The notes beneath the pieces are model-generated. The model did no database searches. It saw only the letters and a program-made list of their open reading frames with translations, and had not been told where the DNA came from. Below, one piece after another: positions 20,976 through 32,732 of a DNA stretch of 64,000 nucleotides (its first letter is position 1; every line of letters starts with the position of its first letter). The translations under genes and the position numbers were made by a program. Source of the stretch: Hysterangium stoloniferum (taxonomy: Eukaryota; Basidiomycota; Agaricomycetes; Hysterangiales; Hysterangiaceae); assembly GCA_015178975.1 (NCBI GenBank), contig WHVD01000134.1:160845-224844 (forward strand). Reading direction: 5' to 3'.

Positions 20976-22408
20976 CTAATGAAAGGGAATGTAACCAATA
21001 GTTTTCTGAACGAGAGTTGGTTGGGACTCATAAAAGTCGTACAGCACAATTCCCAAGCGTTCCGTCGTCTTAGAAGCCAGCCACCGGTCCATCTTTTCGT
21101 TGATGCCTTCGAGTCGAAGCGTGGAGTTATCATTTCCCACGGCAAGAATCTTGTTTGGAATAGATATTATTGACGTTGCTCTGAGATAAAATAAAAGGGG
21201 CTAACCTTGGGTGTAATGACGTCCCCAATTCCAAACCCAAAGCCACTTGCAAATGAGATAAAAACTTGAGTGGTATTTGCTGATGCCTGGGAATTTGTGA
21301 TATGAGATGTGATAGCCTCAAATTTTTCTTGGACCTTCATCTCCGGAGAAATATCAACAGCGTCGCCATTTAGCTGATATAAGTCTTCGATATAAGCAAC
21401 GGCGCCGGGAGCATATGCGATACTAAAATCAGCCGTGTTATCGTCCCATCCCGACGCCACATTGAGGCCGACGGGTGTGAGATCTGGGTTATCCGTAGTG
21501 TCAAAGCCAAAGCGGCTGAATAGAATGATTTTGCCACGGGCTGCATTCAGGTTTAGTGGTAACTAACGAGGTTCTTTTAAATAGGGATGGAGATAATACA
21601 AAAGCCATTTAATAATACCGTTGTGCTTTGTACCCAGTAGCTGCTAACGGGCGACGCAGTGATCAATTGATGAGCAGTTTCCTGAACGGCCAGACTGTTG
21701 CTTCCATGGTCGACTTTTAGAGAAACAAGTAGCGTTTCGGTAGGATTGTGGTCAAGAAAATAATATAATCCCCAGAGGACATCCTCTAGTGACGCTGTGG
21801 CACTAAGGAGAGTATCAGCTGACCGAGTGTTAGTTGATAGAAAACATGAAACAGTTAGGAAGCTATATTACCGTGGTAAACGCGCAATACGTTAGTATTT
21901 TCATCTAATCCAAAGCGGATATCAAGGAAACGAATTCCAGCATTCAATTGGTCAAATATGGACCGATCCTGTGATTTGATGAGTCTTGTAGTCTCATCAA
22001 ATTAAAGCAAAGAGTTGTGTACTTGTGTTCTGAAAACGCTCTCATTAGGGCCGGTGTAGTTCCCTGAGATGGGGTTTTATTGGTTATTTTTAAAAGTACT
22101 ATTATTATGTCAACCTACAGGTGCAAGCATCATGCGTCCCAGGGATATTTATGGCTGGAATAGGGGTGGAATCAGGTATTGTGCTCATCCATTTCGTTAG
22201 AGGGGTTTTTGGATCGGTAAATGTCCCTGTAAATTACATCATTGATCAAGTATATATGGCTATAGCTAGAAGTGACACGGGATGTAAACTATTGCTACTC
22301 ACCTAGGATTGGCTTGCCAGCTTCAAGGTGCTGTGCCATTTCTGCAGGGTTGAGAGCTGCATCTACAATACACGGCGTGAGGAATGTGAAGAAGAACAGA
22401 TTCTTCAT
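20976..22408 (-). CDS. Secreted PLC-like phosphodiesterase
   Basis: Multi-exon minus-strand gene. A signal peptide starts MKNLFFFTFLTPCIVDA. Downstream are the PI-PLC X-like TIM-barrel marks: IPGTHDA (first catalytic His), then W-N after a splice, GIRFLDIRFG, and a second His in RVYH. The C-terminal exon (FDSKAS frame not used) ends GIVLYDFYESQ...IPFH. Splice sites read in frame throughout; one acceptor must be the TTAG near 21556 rather than the nearer GCAG to keep frame. It probably hydrolyses a phosphodiester of a phospho-lipid or GPI-like substrate outside the cell; substrate not deducible. No membrane anchor seen. Confidence 0.8.
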
Positions 22409-22683
22409 AAGTGAGTTGATTCTGGTTGTGAGAGGTGCTGTAGACCACAGCTGTGCACCAGGCGTGATTAGCCGTACCTTGTCGGCGTCACAGCAAACGA
22501 AATCAATACTCAGAAATATTTATTTCAATTCGTTGGTATGGGATCCCCGAAGGTAAGCCTGCAGAATAAAAATATTCGATAGCCACAATATATCCCAAGT
22601 GGATAATAGTTACCAAATCATATACATGAGCAAAAAACAAACTGCTTCAAACCGATGCGTCCATAGCCGCCTACAGAGTTCAT

Positions 22684-23770
22684 ATGACTTCCCCGAATCT
22701 CACACAGTCCCTCCTTGTAAGCTCACAACTGTTATACTTGCTTTCAACAACTTATTTTATTGACAGGCTGGCGCAGCAGCAGGGACTGCTACAGATCTAC
22801 TATTTTTCCCTATTGACACGGTCAAGACTCGTTTGCAGTCAGCGCAAGGCTTCATTCGTGCCGGCGGATTTAATGGCGTATACCAAGGTGTTGGTAGTGT
22901 GGTGGTGGGAAGTGCTCCTGGTGGTTAGTAAATTATCCCAGTAATTCATTAAACATCTGTGGCTGATATAGCTCAGCTGCGCTATTCTTCGCGACATACA
23001 ATGCTTTAAAACAACACCTTCCCATACCCCAGCACCTGCAACCTGTCACCCACGTTATCGCAGCGTCAGTAGCAGAAGTGGTGCGTCTTGAAATATTGTA
23101 TTCACCCGTCTCCGACATCGTCTCATTCTTCCGTGCAAGGTAGCCTGTATTGTCCGTGTTCCTACAGAAGTCATCAAAACACGCTCTCAAACATCTACGT
23201 TTGGAGGAGCAATATCGTCTCTCAGTGCCGCGCAGAAAACACTAGATGTTGAAGGATTTCGAGGGTTTTATAGAGGCTTTGGGATAACGGTCTTTCGAGA
23301 GGTGTGTAACAAGCAGCATTGTTTTTTTATCTTGCTATCTCAATGCTTTATTTAGATACCCTTCACGTCAATACAATTCCCGCTATACGAATTTTTTAAA
23401 AAGCGACTGGCCCAACAGTTCCATCGGGACTCGTTGTACGCCCATGAAGCAGCGGCTTGTGGGAGCGTGGCAGGTGGAATCGCAGCAGCGACTACTACGC
23501 CACTAGACGTCCTCAAAACACGTGTGATGTTGGACATGCGGGTGAGTTAGGCTGGCTGATATTTGCTTACTTCATGATATATTTATGACCTTATTCAAGG
23601 CTAATGCCTCCAAATCTACATTTTTCAGCCACTTTCAGGAGATGCGTAGGACTGAGAGCCCTCGCGCCTTTTTCGCTGGTGCGCTTCCTCGGACACTCTG
23701 GATTTCTGCAGGGGGCGCAATATTCCTTGGCGTATACGAGTGGGCAATGTATGGACTGCTGATGTATTAA
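22684..23770 (+). CDS. PET8: Mitochondrial carrier, S-adenosylmethionine transporter type
   Basis: Starts [11 protein letters not shown], then short exons joined at GT...AG sites. Three carrier repeats carry the Px[DE]xx[KR] signatures [20 protein letters not shown] and [10 protein letters not shown], each followed by a G-rich segment, giving the six-helix fold. [20 protein letters not shown] is characteristic of the SAM carrier (yeast Pet8, human SLC25A26), which brings S-adenosylmethionine into mitochondria in exchange for S-adenosylhomocysteine. Ends at TAA 23768-23770; the convergent Hos3 gene ends 160 bp away. Length about 270 aa, normal for the family. Confidence 0.88.
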
Positions 23771-23929
23771 AAATCTGAATGTTATAATGGCGTGCGTTAT
23801 TGTGGAGAATAAACCATTAGTGTCATACAAGCCCTTCCGTCCTATGTAACATGATGAATACACGGGTATTCTAGCTCTCGTATCTGTCATGAATTGTCGT
23901 CAAACTGAAACATTTGCAGTTCTCCAAGG

Positions 23930-26022
23930 TTATGTTTCTGAGTGAGGCACTTCTGGAGGAGGATTGACCTTCAGTATGACCCGTGGAAGCTTCTTGCTCG
24001 TCTCATCTCTGGGAGCATCAAGTTCTCCAAGAGCAGGTTCGACCGCTTCCTTTTTTGGTACATCGCTCTTCGTAGTAATGACACCAGAGTGCGACTTCCT
24101 GGACGCGCTTGAAAATGATCTCTCCGTCTCGCTCGCGTTCGGGGACACCTTGCTTCTATTGCGCAATACCATGGTAGAAGGAGGAATATATTTGGGTGAT
24201 GTCGGCGGTGACGGATGGACGTTGATGGTGGACAGAATGGCGACCGTCCGTTCTAGCCATTTCTCTGGTACGAAGTTAGAAGCACGTGCGCCTCGCCGTT
24301 TTTGTGTTGCCTTCTCGATCTGGGAAGGATGCGACAGACATAAGCTGCGCCGGACATATCAGACGGCCGGGCAGATGTGTATGTACCTTAACGAGGTTCT
24401 CAACGGACCACCAGCTTTCATCCACTTCAGAGTTTTCTTCCGCGAGACCCAATACGTGTGCCATAGCGCCACTGCACAATGCACGATCGCTATATCCGCC
24501 TTCTAAGACGCTGACAATACGACCCTTTGCATATTTATCAGCCATAGCGCGAGCATCGCGGGCAAATCGTTTATAATATGCCGTAGGCAGCTTTCGTCCA
24601 TGTCGGGACATATGTTCGCCTTCATGTTCGGAAGCATCAAATCCGGCACTAGGAGATTATTCTCAGTTTCAGAAAGAGTCATAAATGGGGACGGGTTTGC
24701 TATGCGCACCTTATGAATACAATAGCCTCCCGCTCTCCTTTCTTCAAAAATTCCTCCGCCTTTTCCAACAAGCGCCGGTATGGCCCCGAATACAACCTAT
24801 CCCAGAAATCGGCCTCAGAGCTATACTCTGAAAGATGAACATTTTCTATATGTTGTCCATGGGATCCATGAAGTGACACTGAAGCTGCTTGTAGCATAGA
24901 GGCATTACCGTCCTAAGCGAATCTAGCTTCAGAACATCATATGAATATGAAATATAAACTTATGATTACCTCGCAAGGGTATGATAAGGGATCGTGTATA
25001 GATCCGTAATATACTTGAAAGGGTGGTTTTTCCGCAATACCGGATGCAGCGACTTCCAATGTTTTCCGGTATGCTTCTTCGTTGATCTGCCATGCTATCG
25101 CTTGTGTACCGTTGCCTGGTTGAGGTATTAGTAATAGGCGATATGTAAAACATTGTCCGAATTATGACGCACCATGATGGAGATCAATGTCGAGAATAAC
25201 AGCACGAGATACATCATGTCGTAGGTATGCTGTCCACACATCAACGTCAGCACAAATGAAGAACACAGGGCCATTAAAGCCGCGCACCATGGGCAGCACC
25301 GATAGCCACATTATTCACAAAACAAAAACCAGAAGGTGTGTCTTCACCGCAATGGTGACCCGGAGGTCGTATAGCAACGAAAGCCCTCGGGCCAAAGCCA
25401 GCTTCAAGAACAGTGTCAACGGCTTCGCAAACAGTCCCGACCGCGCCTTGTATAGCATCAATTGATTCTGGACATACTTAATAATAAAAAAGCGTATTAT
25501 TTATTGAGAAGCAACGAAAGAGGGAAGGTTGAACTTACAATATAGGTCGCCTCGTGGTAAACCATCAGGTATCTCACACTCTCCACGTGCCACTTTTTCC
25601 CTGCTCTCCCGAGCCAAATCAATAAGTTTTTCGAGGTATACATCGCCCTCGATATCCCCGTGGATGTACTTTACAGCTTCGTTCGATAACAAGTTTACTG
25701 TCCTCGTGCTCATGACGACTCGGATGACGTTCTGACCACCAGATACAGAGACAGGTTCCTCTCCAATATTAAGACGCTTCAAAGCATTCATTAGCGCATC
25801 TTCAGGGTCCGGTGGACCCCGTTGAACACCATTCGATGCATTTAACTGCTCGAATCGGGCAATCGCTGCTGCTACGCCTGTCTTGACGGCTCTGATGCGC
25901 TGGGGTCGCTCGACTACGTTGGAAACATCCGAAGATCGTATAAAGCGATGATCCAGGCATTTATCCTGAAAGAACACTGTCGTTTGAGGTGGCTGTGGTA
26001 ATGTTAAAGAAGTCATCGTCAT
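23930..26022 (-). CDS. HOS3: Hos3-type histone deacetylase
   Basis: Multi-exon. Starts MTMTSLTLPQPP (26022). A conserved N-terminal segment has ERPQRIRAVKTG. The catalytic core includes PGHHCGEDTPSGFCFVNN (charge-relay His pair), ILDIDLHHGNGT (zinc Asp and His) and SAGFDASEHEGE (second zinc Asp) and ends with the VLEGGYS loop. The C-terminal tail is Ser/Lys-rich and low in complexity. The arrangement fits fungal Hos3/HosB (class II-like, zinc-dependent protein deacetylase). It removes acetyl groups from lysines; yeast Hos3 also acts at the septin ring. Introns were read from minus-strand GT/AG sites. Confidence 0.85.
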
Positions 26023-26157
26023 TAGCCAACGCGTACACAAGGGCCCATACCTGACGCGTTCAGCGATTGTAGTTATATATAATACAGTAGCTACGAACGA
26101 GTACAGGTATTACGCAAAAGGCAGAGAGAAGACAGTGATACTCTGATCCCAACAGAT

Positions 26158-27709
26158 CTATATGTTGGTATCTACAGCTGTTTCTATAATGCCCTCCATT
26201 CCCTTAGGCTCAGATGGTGTAGCATATCTCTGTTGTGGGCGCATTGAGAAGATCACATCTTTAAGGACCTGTGTAATAAGGCCATGTTGTGCTTCGGCAG
26301 CAATCTTTGTGCTAATTGGTGCAGAGCATTGGTATCACGGGTAGGTGCAATGGAAGGGAGTTACTTACGCGTCTCTTACGCTCTTCAATAATTGCCCATC
26401 TTCTCTTTTCTCCTCCTTCTTTTCCAAATCCCGATCCTAAAATAAATACGTTTTAAAATAATAGTGTCGAAGCGGTCGCCGCTATACTCACTTTGCCCTT
26501 CGCACCTCCTGGGCTCAGAAGTCCACTGGTCTGAGTCGAATCCGAAGCATTGGCAGCCTTGTTGAGAGAGGGGGCCGAGGCACGAGTCGTCGAAACGGTT
26601 TTCTGTGCATTACTAAGCTTCCCGTGAAGATCAGTCAGTTGCGACACGGCGTATGCTCGATTCTATAAAAGCGATACCCATTGAAGACGCTGCAAAATAT
26701 ATCGCAGAGATTACACGGACCGAAATAAGTGGACTCGAGCTGAGCGTATTGACCCAATATTTGTTCCAAAGTTTACCAAGTAATTCATCATCTAAAGAAC
26801 TTTTGAAAATCTGGACATCGAGAGAATAGTACTGATTGGCATGTACACCGAAATCCTCAACCTTTGCGAGAGGAATTGACTGATATTCGGATCCTCCGCC
26901 ATTCGTCGCGGGTGCATAACCTTCTGGGAAGGTACGGAATGCCCCGATATCCACTTTTCCGGCGGAAATGGTACGGTTTGGATCGATCTACGGAATCAAT
27001 CAGCTTCTAATAGTGAAAAATGTAATACATTCTGTTCTTACAACAACAGCCACAAATGGATCTTGGAATTTCTGGTTTGTTGATTGAGTTGTGACGTCTA
27101 TACCTGAAAGCCAACACCCATAACCAGGGTGAGAGTGGTACCATCCAATAATGTTTCCCAGCTCTCCGACCTTTAAACATATTACAATCTAAAGCGCGAA
27201 AAAACTTAGGAATCAACTTACTCTCTCACCAACAGTCGTGTATTCCACCATGTATTCGTTTGCCGACTCCAAAGTGTTCACCCGTGTTTCAGTTCCTTGT
27301 ACTGGAAGGGCAAAAGAATCCATTACGACGAGACTATTTCCAATGACCTTTCCCTGCATAAGTCCCATGATCTCATATGGCACACCCGACCGTGCATGGA
27401 TGACCTGCCAACATAATTGAGACTTCTGACAATCAGGACATAAATGAAATAGCTCACCATCTTAATGAGTGCTACTGCTGATATACGGCACGATTTGAAG
27501 AAATGTGGGCTAAAGTCAAACGATATTTAGACATGTACCATTTTCCACCCCTTAAAAGTTAATGCTCACTCTTTGCCCCACGGTGCAGCTTCGTAAGCAG
27601 CACGATTCGCCGCAGCATCGTATTTAAATATTTCATCTTGCTGAGAAATATTAGCAATATCGTTAGCAAGACTGAAGGTCTTCAAAGCCGTATTCGAGCT
27701 CGACGCCAT
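26158..27709 (-). CDS. CSN5: COP9 signalosome subunit 5 (deneddylase)
   Basis: Starts [18 protein letters not shown] at 27709. The MPN domain carries the JAMM zinc motif [14 protein letters not shown] with the upstream Glu in an EIMGLM-like strand. Later exons read [13 protein letters not shown] and the C-terminal region that contacts the COP9 bundle, ending ETAVDTNI. It cleaves NEDD8/Rub1 from cullins as the catalytic subunit of the signalosome. A Ser/Ala-rich linker at about 26460-26600 is longer and less conserved. Head to head with ISD11, 65 bp between start codons. Confidence 0.9.
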
Positions 27710-27774
27710 GTGTGGCGAGTCGAACACGTAGATGAGTCAGCAGGCGTGATGAGTCAGCGGTATTGCTTCCAGCC
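27710..27774. promoter_or_regulatory. 65-bp bidirectional promoter with two AP-1/Gcn4 sites
   Basis: The whole space between the CSN5 (27709) and ISD11 (27775) start codons. It contains two identical TGAGTCA heptamers (27733-27739 and 27750-27756), both within a repeated ATGAGTCAGC, 17 bp apart. TGAGTCA is the Gcn4/AP-1 bZIP site. No clear TATA box. Both 5' UTRs must be very short or overlap the neighbour's coding region. Confidence 0.6.
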
Positions 27775-28127
27775 ATGTCCACACCGTCAAGAACGTCACT
27801 CCTACATTTGTATGGCTCTCTCCTGCGCACGTCGCGCTCCTTTAGCTCCTACAACTTCAGGACATATTTTGTGCGAAAAACTAAGAGAGTCTGGAGAGAA
27901 TTTCAGGTGTGTTTTTTCTAACCTTTTTTCTTGCTTCACTCGGATTAACTTGTTAGATATAGGCTGAAACACATCCCTCACCAGAACGCGTGCAGCAGTT
28001 CTATCGGGACAACTTGAACGATTTGGCAGCTCTACAACGGTCGTCAGTTGTCAATAGCATCTACGGTGGTAGAAAACTGGTCGTCGAATCGAAACAGGGA
28101 GCAACCCGGTTGCGAGGTGATACATAG
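27775..28127 (+). CDS. ISD11: LYR-motif iron-sulfur assembly protein ISD11
   Basis: Two exons, 27775-27906 and 27963-28127 (intron GTGTGT...ATATAG), giving 98 aa. The N-terminal LYGSLLRTSRSFSSYNFR is the LYR-type start of Isd11/LYRM4, followed by a basic helix and the conserved RVQQFYRDNL-like stretch. Isd11 binds and stabilises the cysteine desulfurase Nfs1 in the mitochondrial matrix together with acyl carrier protein. The length matches the family (about 90-100 aa). Confidence 0.88.
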
Positions 28128-28304
28128 AGTGAAAATCTTGTGCTTGTAAAGCTTGGGTCGACGTGTAATAATTATACATGGTATGTTCCCTAGTATGTAT
28201 TGTGTACTATTGTGCAGAAATTAATTCTACAGTGGCGATTACAATAATAAACCCGATAGGCGTTGCATCGGCATGAAAAAGGCATATCCCAATGATAGAA
28301 ATGA

Positions 28305-30513
28305 TTATTCTTTAGCTCTACGATCCTTGACATGTCGCCGTAAATACCTTCTTGCGATCTTCGGTCCAAACTGCGGTGCCAGGTCAGATCATGAGGCGAA
28401 TTTAGGGAAGACAGTGAATATACCTTGATAGTAGGGTATACAAGTATTGTTACGCCGCCAATTGCTAGAGACCATTTCACATGCGTCGGGAACGGCTCAT
28501 TAAAGACACCTCTGCCCCACTTGAAGACTAGTAAAACCTCTGTAAGAATTGTAGCGAACAGCAGCCAAGCATGCTGGCCCATACGAATCGCCATGCTATA
28601 AGTGAAATATGCCTACAGTGAGAGAAAATATATCACTATTCCTCATTGCGACGCACCGTGGATCATTTATATATTGATATAACTCTCTTACAGCGGGTAA
28701 AGCAAAGATAAAGATACCAGCCAGACGAGTTATCACTAGTGGATGTTCCGGTTCCAACCAAAGCAATCTACATGTGTAAAACAAGACAGTGAGCAAGCAT
28801 TACATGTATGATTGAAGCGAAGTAGCGAGCTCAGAGCACGAGTTTCAAACAGAAATGTAAGCCTAGCAACCACCCACGTTTTCAAGTAGAAAGGCGTCAA
28901 TTCAGCGGCTAAAAACATTGCTAGAAGTAAGACGACAGCCACGTAGTGTGTGAGTGAGGCGGTTCCCTCCCATTTAAACGTGGTGAAATCGCTCGGCGAA
29001 AACTGTTTGAAAACTCGTTTAGTACGTGAACGTAATCCACGAGCCTCGCGGGTTTGGCGTAGGCCTCGCCAGGTATAACCCTATTGAACGACGATCAACT
29101 ATACTCCCCCCCTTTTTTTACTCATAGGTTGACATACTTTCACGTTCAGATATGCGCAAGTTTTCATTCCTGCATGAATAATTAGTGTCCATATAGTGAC
29201 AGAATAGCTCAAAGTCACACCTATATAAGTCCCCAGCCAATTGCATACTAGAACGTCCAATATCCACTGTAAATCACGTTAATGAGGACTACTGTCAACG
29301 GCGAATTACTAGGGCTTACATGATCCCACCAACACTATGGATAGAAATAATTGAACACATTTCACAAAGGTTACGATTTAATAACCGCTACAAACCTCGG
29401 CAAAGTTAGCGAGTTGATGTTGTAAACTATATTCCGCTAATTCAAACGCGATACTCAATATCTGTATTTGGTTTTTTGTGAGATAGCGTAAATATAATGA
29501 GCTGATAGATTCACCCAACAGAACCAGTAATCTCTCAAAATCAAGGCTTTGCCAAACCAACCCAAAGCATGTGCAAGGCAAAATATATCTATGGCATCCT
29601 ACGCGCCCGTTATTTTACATATATCTATGCATATATAAAAGTCACATACCCATATGACTTTAGGTGAGAATTCACAATTATCTGCGTAGCTTCTTTCCTG
29701 AAGAGGAATGCCGAGATTTGGATCTATTACCGTCATCATCCCCCGAGCAGAACCAAGGTCTTGGAATAGTAGGAAAACCAAAAGCATTTCATATATTAGA
29801 TTTATACCAAGGACAATACGCCAGAAAGCTGAGATGACATGGGTGAGTGTATATCGCGGTAAAGAGTAGCATAATCTACCTGGATGCGGCCGAATGAACG
29901 GTCCATCCCTAAATTGCACCATAGAAAACAGAAGGAAAGACGCGACAGCAGCATATACGCCACTAGAATCATTATAGAGATGAACGAACGACTCTACTAA
30001 TTGAAAACGCGGCTCACATGCGTTTCTTGTCCCGCCCCTCCTCCACAACATCATTTGTGATTGCGACATACGCCAAAGCCGCCATGGCGATAGTCAGAGT
30101 TGTCAAAGTCACCGGTTTAAATACAAAGCTAGGGGGGAACATTACTACAATGTAAACAGGCTAACAAAAAAAAATTGTGCTCACTCTACACTGGTGTCAA
30201 CTTGGGTGGCAAAAGGTTCAATTCGGGTATATGGCTCCGTTCGATCGGCCTATCCTCGCATATTAAATCGTAATTTAATCTAATGTTTCACAAAAGGTGG
30301 CGAAACGCGTACATCATACCCTGAAATCGTCAAGATTCAAGCAAAAATCCCGTAAAAAAGGGGGTTCGAGCACTTACATCGGACTGGATTACCGGCTACA
30401 CCTGGAACTTCGGCAGGGCCAACATCTGGATCTGGAATAATTTCTGTGTCCGTTTCTTCTAGTGGAGAGGTGGGGGATAACTCTCCCTCGTCTGTAATGT
30501 CGGGGTGAGGCAT
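28305..30513 (-). CDS. Phosphatidylserine synthase, base-exchange (PSS1/2) type
   Basis: Multi-exon membrane protein starting MPHPDITDEGELSP (30513). Many hydrophobic helices; the family core reads FRDGPFIRPHP, then HALGWFGKALILRD, then CWWDHWILDVLVCNWLG, then MKTCAYLNVK. It ends in a basic tail, RRYLRRHVKDRRAKE (stop 28305-28307), fitting ER residence. PSS1/2 enzymes swap the head group of phosphatidylcholine or phosphatidylethanolamine for serine in the ER. Most fungi are known for the unrelated CDP-diacylglycerol-dependent Cho1, so this animal/plant-type enzyme is notable. The exact splice pattern of the N-terminal exons is less certain. Confidence 0.85.
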
Positions 30514-30608
30514 TGAAGGGTCGCTCCGTCACTTCCGTCACACGTCACGGGGCCATTTATCAAACAGTTTAATGTGTAGATCTGATCTACTTCTCCTGGT
30601 TTGGGCAT

Positions 30609-30905
30609 TCACCTCGGATGTTTTCTCCGCCATATCAAATACGGGAGATAAAATGAAGCGTCATATCTAGGTAAATTGGCATAAAAATGAATTAATATTT
30701 GAGAACAAGTTATTAATAGTGCTCCATGGTGGATAGCTTTTTGAAATGAGTTTGCACGTTCGGCCAGAGTCGATGAACGTGTGTCTCTAACATAACATAA
30801 TGAGTCCGTGACACGACCCGCTGGTGACTGTTCGTGACTCATCTTGTTTTCAACTTCCCCAACCACTGCTTGTACAAAGGCATTATTCGCTGGCTCGTTT
30901 CCCAA
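30609..30905 (-). CDS. Small unrecognised ORF, possibly spliced
   Basis: 98 codons open from ATG (30905; MGNEPANNAFVQAVVGEV). The first 40 residues look protein-like (acidic, helical). The middle contains a possible intron (GTTA... to TTACCTAG), which would give a much shorter product. No family recognised. It lies between the PSS gene and the deaminase gene. Confidence 0.3.
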   Translation of the reverse strand: MGNEPANNAFVQAVVGEVENKMSHEQSPAGRVTDSLCYVRDTRSSTLAERANSFQKAIHHGALLITCSQILIHFYANLPRYDASFYLPYLIWRRKHPR

Positions 30906-31052
30906 TATTTATACTAAAAACGACTCTGGAAGTTCCAAAATTCCAATAATTATATTTCTTTCTTTTTAAGCAAGCATCCATTTCAAAGTTAACAACTCAC
31001 GAGGAGAACAGTGACGTGACTCCGCGCGACGCGACGCGACTCTTTGGCTAGT

Positions 31053-32429
31053 ATGGAGGATCCCAACATCCTTGTGGCTTTGGCAGCAGATGTATTGGCC
31101 ACTAGAACCCCTGCCATCGTTACTGACAGTCTGCAAAAACCAAACGAACAGAATTTGCTCGACGCACTCGCTCGTCTTTGTGTCTCACACCCTGGCAAGG
31201 TCGTCGCTACTGCAGGGAGACTCGACCATTCAAAAGGCAGACTCGAGCTCATAATCTCGGCCAACGGTGGCGTTTCGGAAGATACAGTCGCATATCTGAA
31301 CCGTCTTTGGCAAGTTCTGAAAGGCATATCAACGGGACATGCGGAAGCGCAAGGCAACGGAATGAGACGGGCAAGGCTGCATTCTGAAACTGCACAACTC
31401 GAGTATGACTTGCAACACGAAGTCTATGTGTTCTGTTACAGGTCGTTCAAAGAACTTTTCGCCTTCTCGCTTGCCAAAATGGGCCAATACCGCTTGAGAG
31501 AAGGTGGAATTGCACGTCAGATGTTGGTCAATCAACTCGGATGGAGCAACGTGTCAAACTTTCAAATCATGTACACCAATTTTCATGCTTGCCTCCACTT
31601 CCTCAACCAATTCTCAGAGGGAAATTTACCAACTGTCCGCTTTGCTAATTGGGATATGTTTGACATCAACATGGAGAGCGCCATGAATATCTTCTGCAAT
31701 CTTTTATCTGTCAGAAGATTCTTTGAGCGATGGACATTGGCAGCGCCATCTCAAGGTCTGTACCACATCAACGGTATTTTCTGCGTCTTCGCTATATGGC
31801 TTCATTATGACTCTTCTACTTGACTAGATCCCCACGGCTTGAGATTAGCTATTGAGAGGATGACATCTCTACAACGGCCCATACGTGCTTTGATCAATCT
31901 TGCTCGCCTCCCCCACAAACGTCCATTGTTCTATTTGACATTCAGCGTCGTTTCCGTTCCTTGCCCTACCGTCTTCCAGACTTCTTCCTGGCCTTCCACG
32001 AGCGCAGATTGGAAGAACCTTCGCAACGAAGTATACAGTCGCTTCAGATATGTCAACACTATTCTAGCCGAAAACGTGGATCTAGTGCCACCGCTCACAA
32101 CAGACCATCTCCAGATTCACTGCGAGTGCGCTCTAATCCAATTCCTCGAATGCGAAAGACTCTACCTCGATCCTTCTGTCATTCCCGTATCTCCGTATAT
32201 CGGCGTCTCTGAACCACCTTGCGAACCGTGCGACATGTGGATTAGAGCTTACTGCTCTTACGGTGCGTGGGCAGGGCAGTATGAAACTCGCCCTACCAAC
32301 AGGGTGTGGTGTCAAGGATGGGCTATGCCTTGGATAGCAGCGGAAACGATACATCGACGGTTTGCTCAGGATGTTCAAGTTTTGTTTTGCAATCAACAAC
32401 ACAAGCGGGGGATGTGTCGAAGTCTGTAG
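31053..32429 (+). CDS. OTT_1508-like deaminase family protein
   Basis: Two exons (31053-31755 and 31828-32429, 72-bp intron, phase 1), 434 aa. The start is the first ATG after the upstream in-frame non-ATG stretch. The N-terminal 230 residues are helical with no known motif. The C-terminal part has the zinc-deaminase pair HCECALIQFLE (HxE) and, about 40 residues later, EPPCEPCDMWIR (PCxxC), the layout of the OTT_1508-like branch of the cytidine-deaminase fold. That branch is expanded in mushroom-forming fungi; its substrates are unknown, nucleic acid being the usual guess. All zinc ligands and the catalytic Glu are present. Confidence 0.75.
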
Positions 32430-32732
32430 GCAGTAATTGTTGTAGCTCGCTTAGTTTTCGCATCGACTGGGACACGGACATAGATTTTCTATGGACAATG
32501 GACACATAAGACACAGTCTTCATTTGTGATTATTACTACTCGTACCACAGTTCAGTTCAGTGTAGATTAATAATTTAATTAGAATTACGTAATATACGGT
32601 GAAATATCGCCTTGTCTTCTCAGTTTGTCTGTATTAGTGACTACTGGCGATCCCTCTAGATTTCGTATATCCCTTATAAAGGACGAAAAAATCTGCAACA
32701 CGTTTAGCTGATCACATCGCCCACGATCAGCC
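32430..32732. other. Intergenic region between the deaminase and acyltransferase genes
   Basis: 303 bp, AT-rich, acting as terminator and promoter space. No ORF or repeat recognised. Confidence 0.4.
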
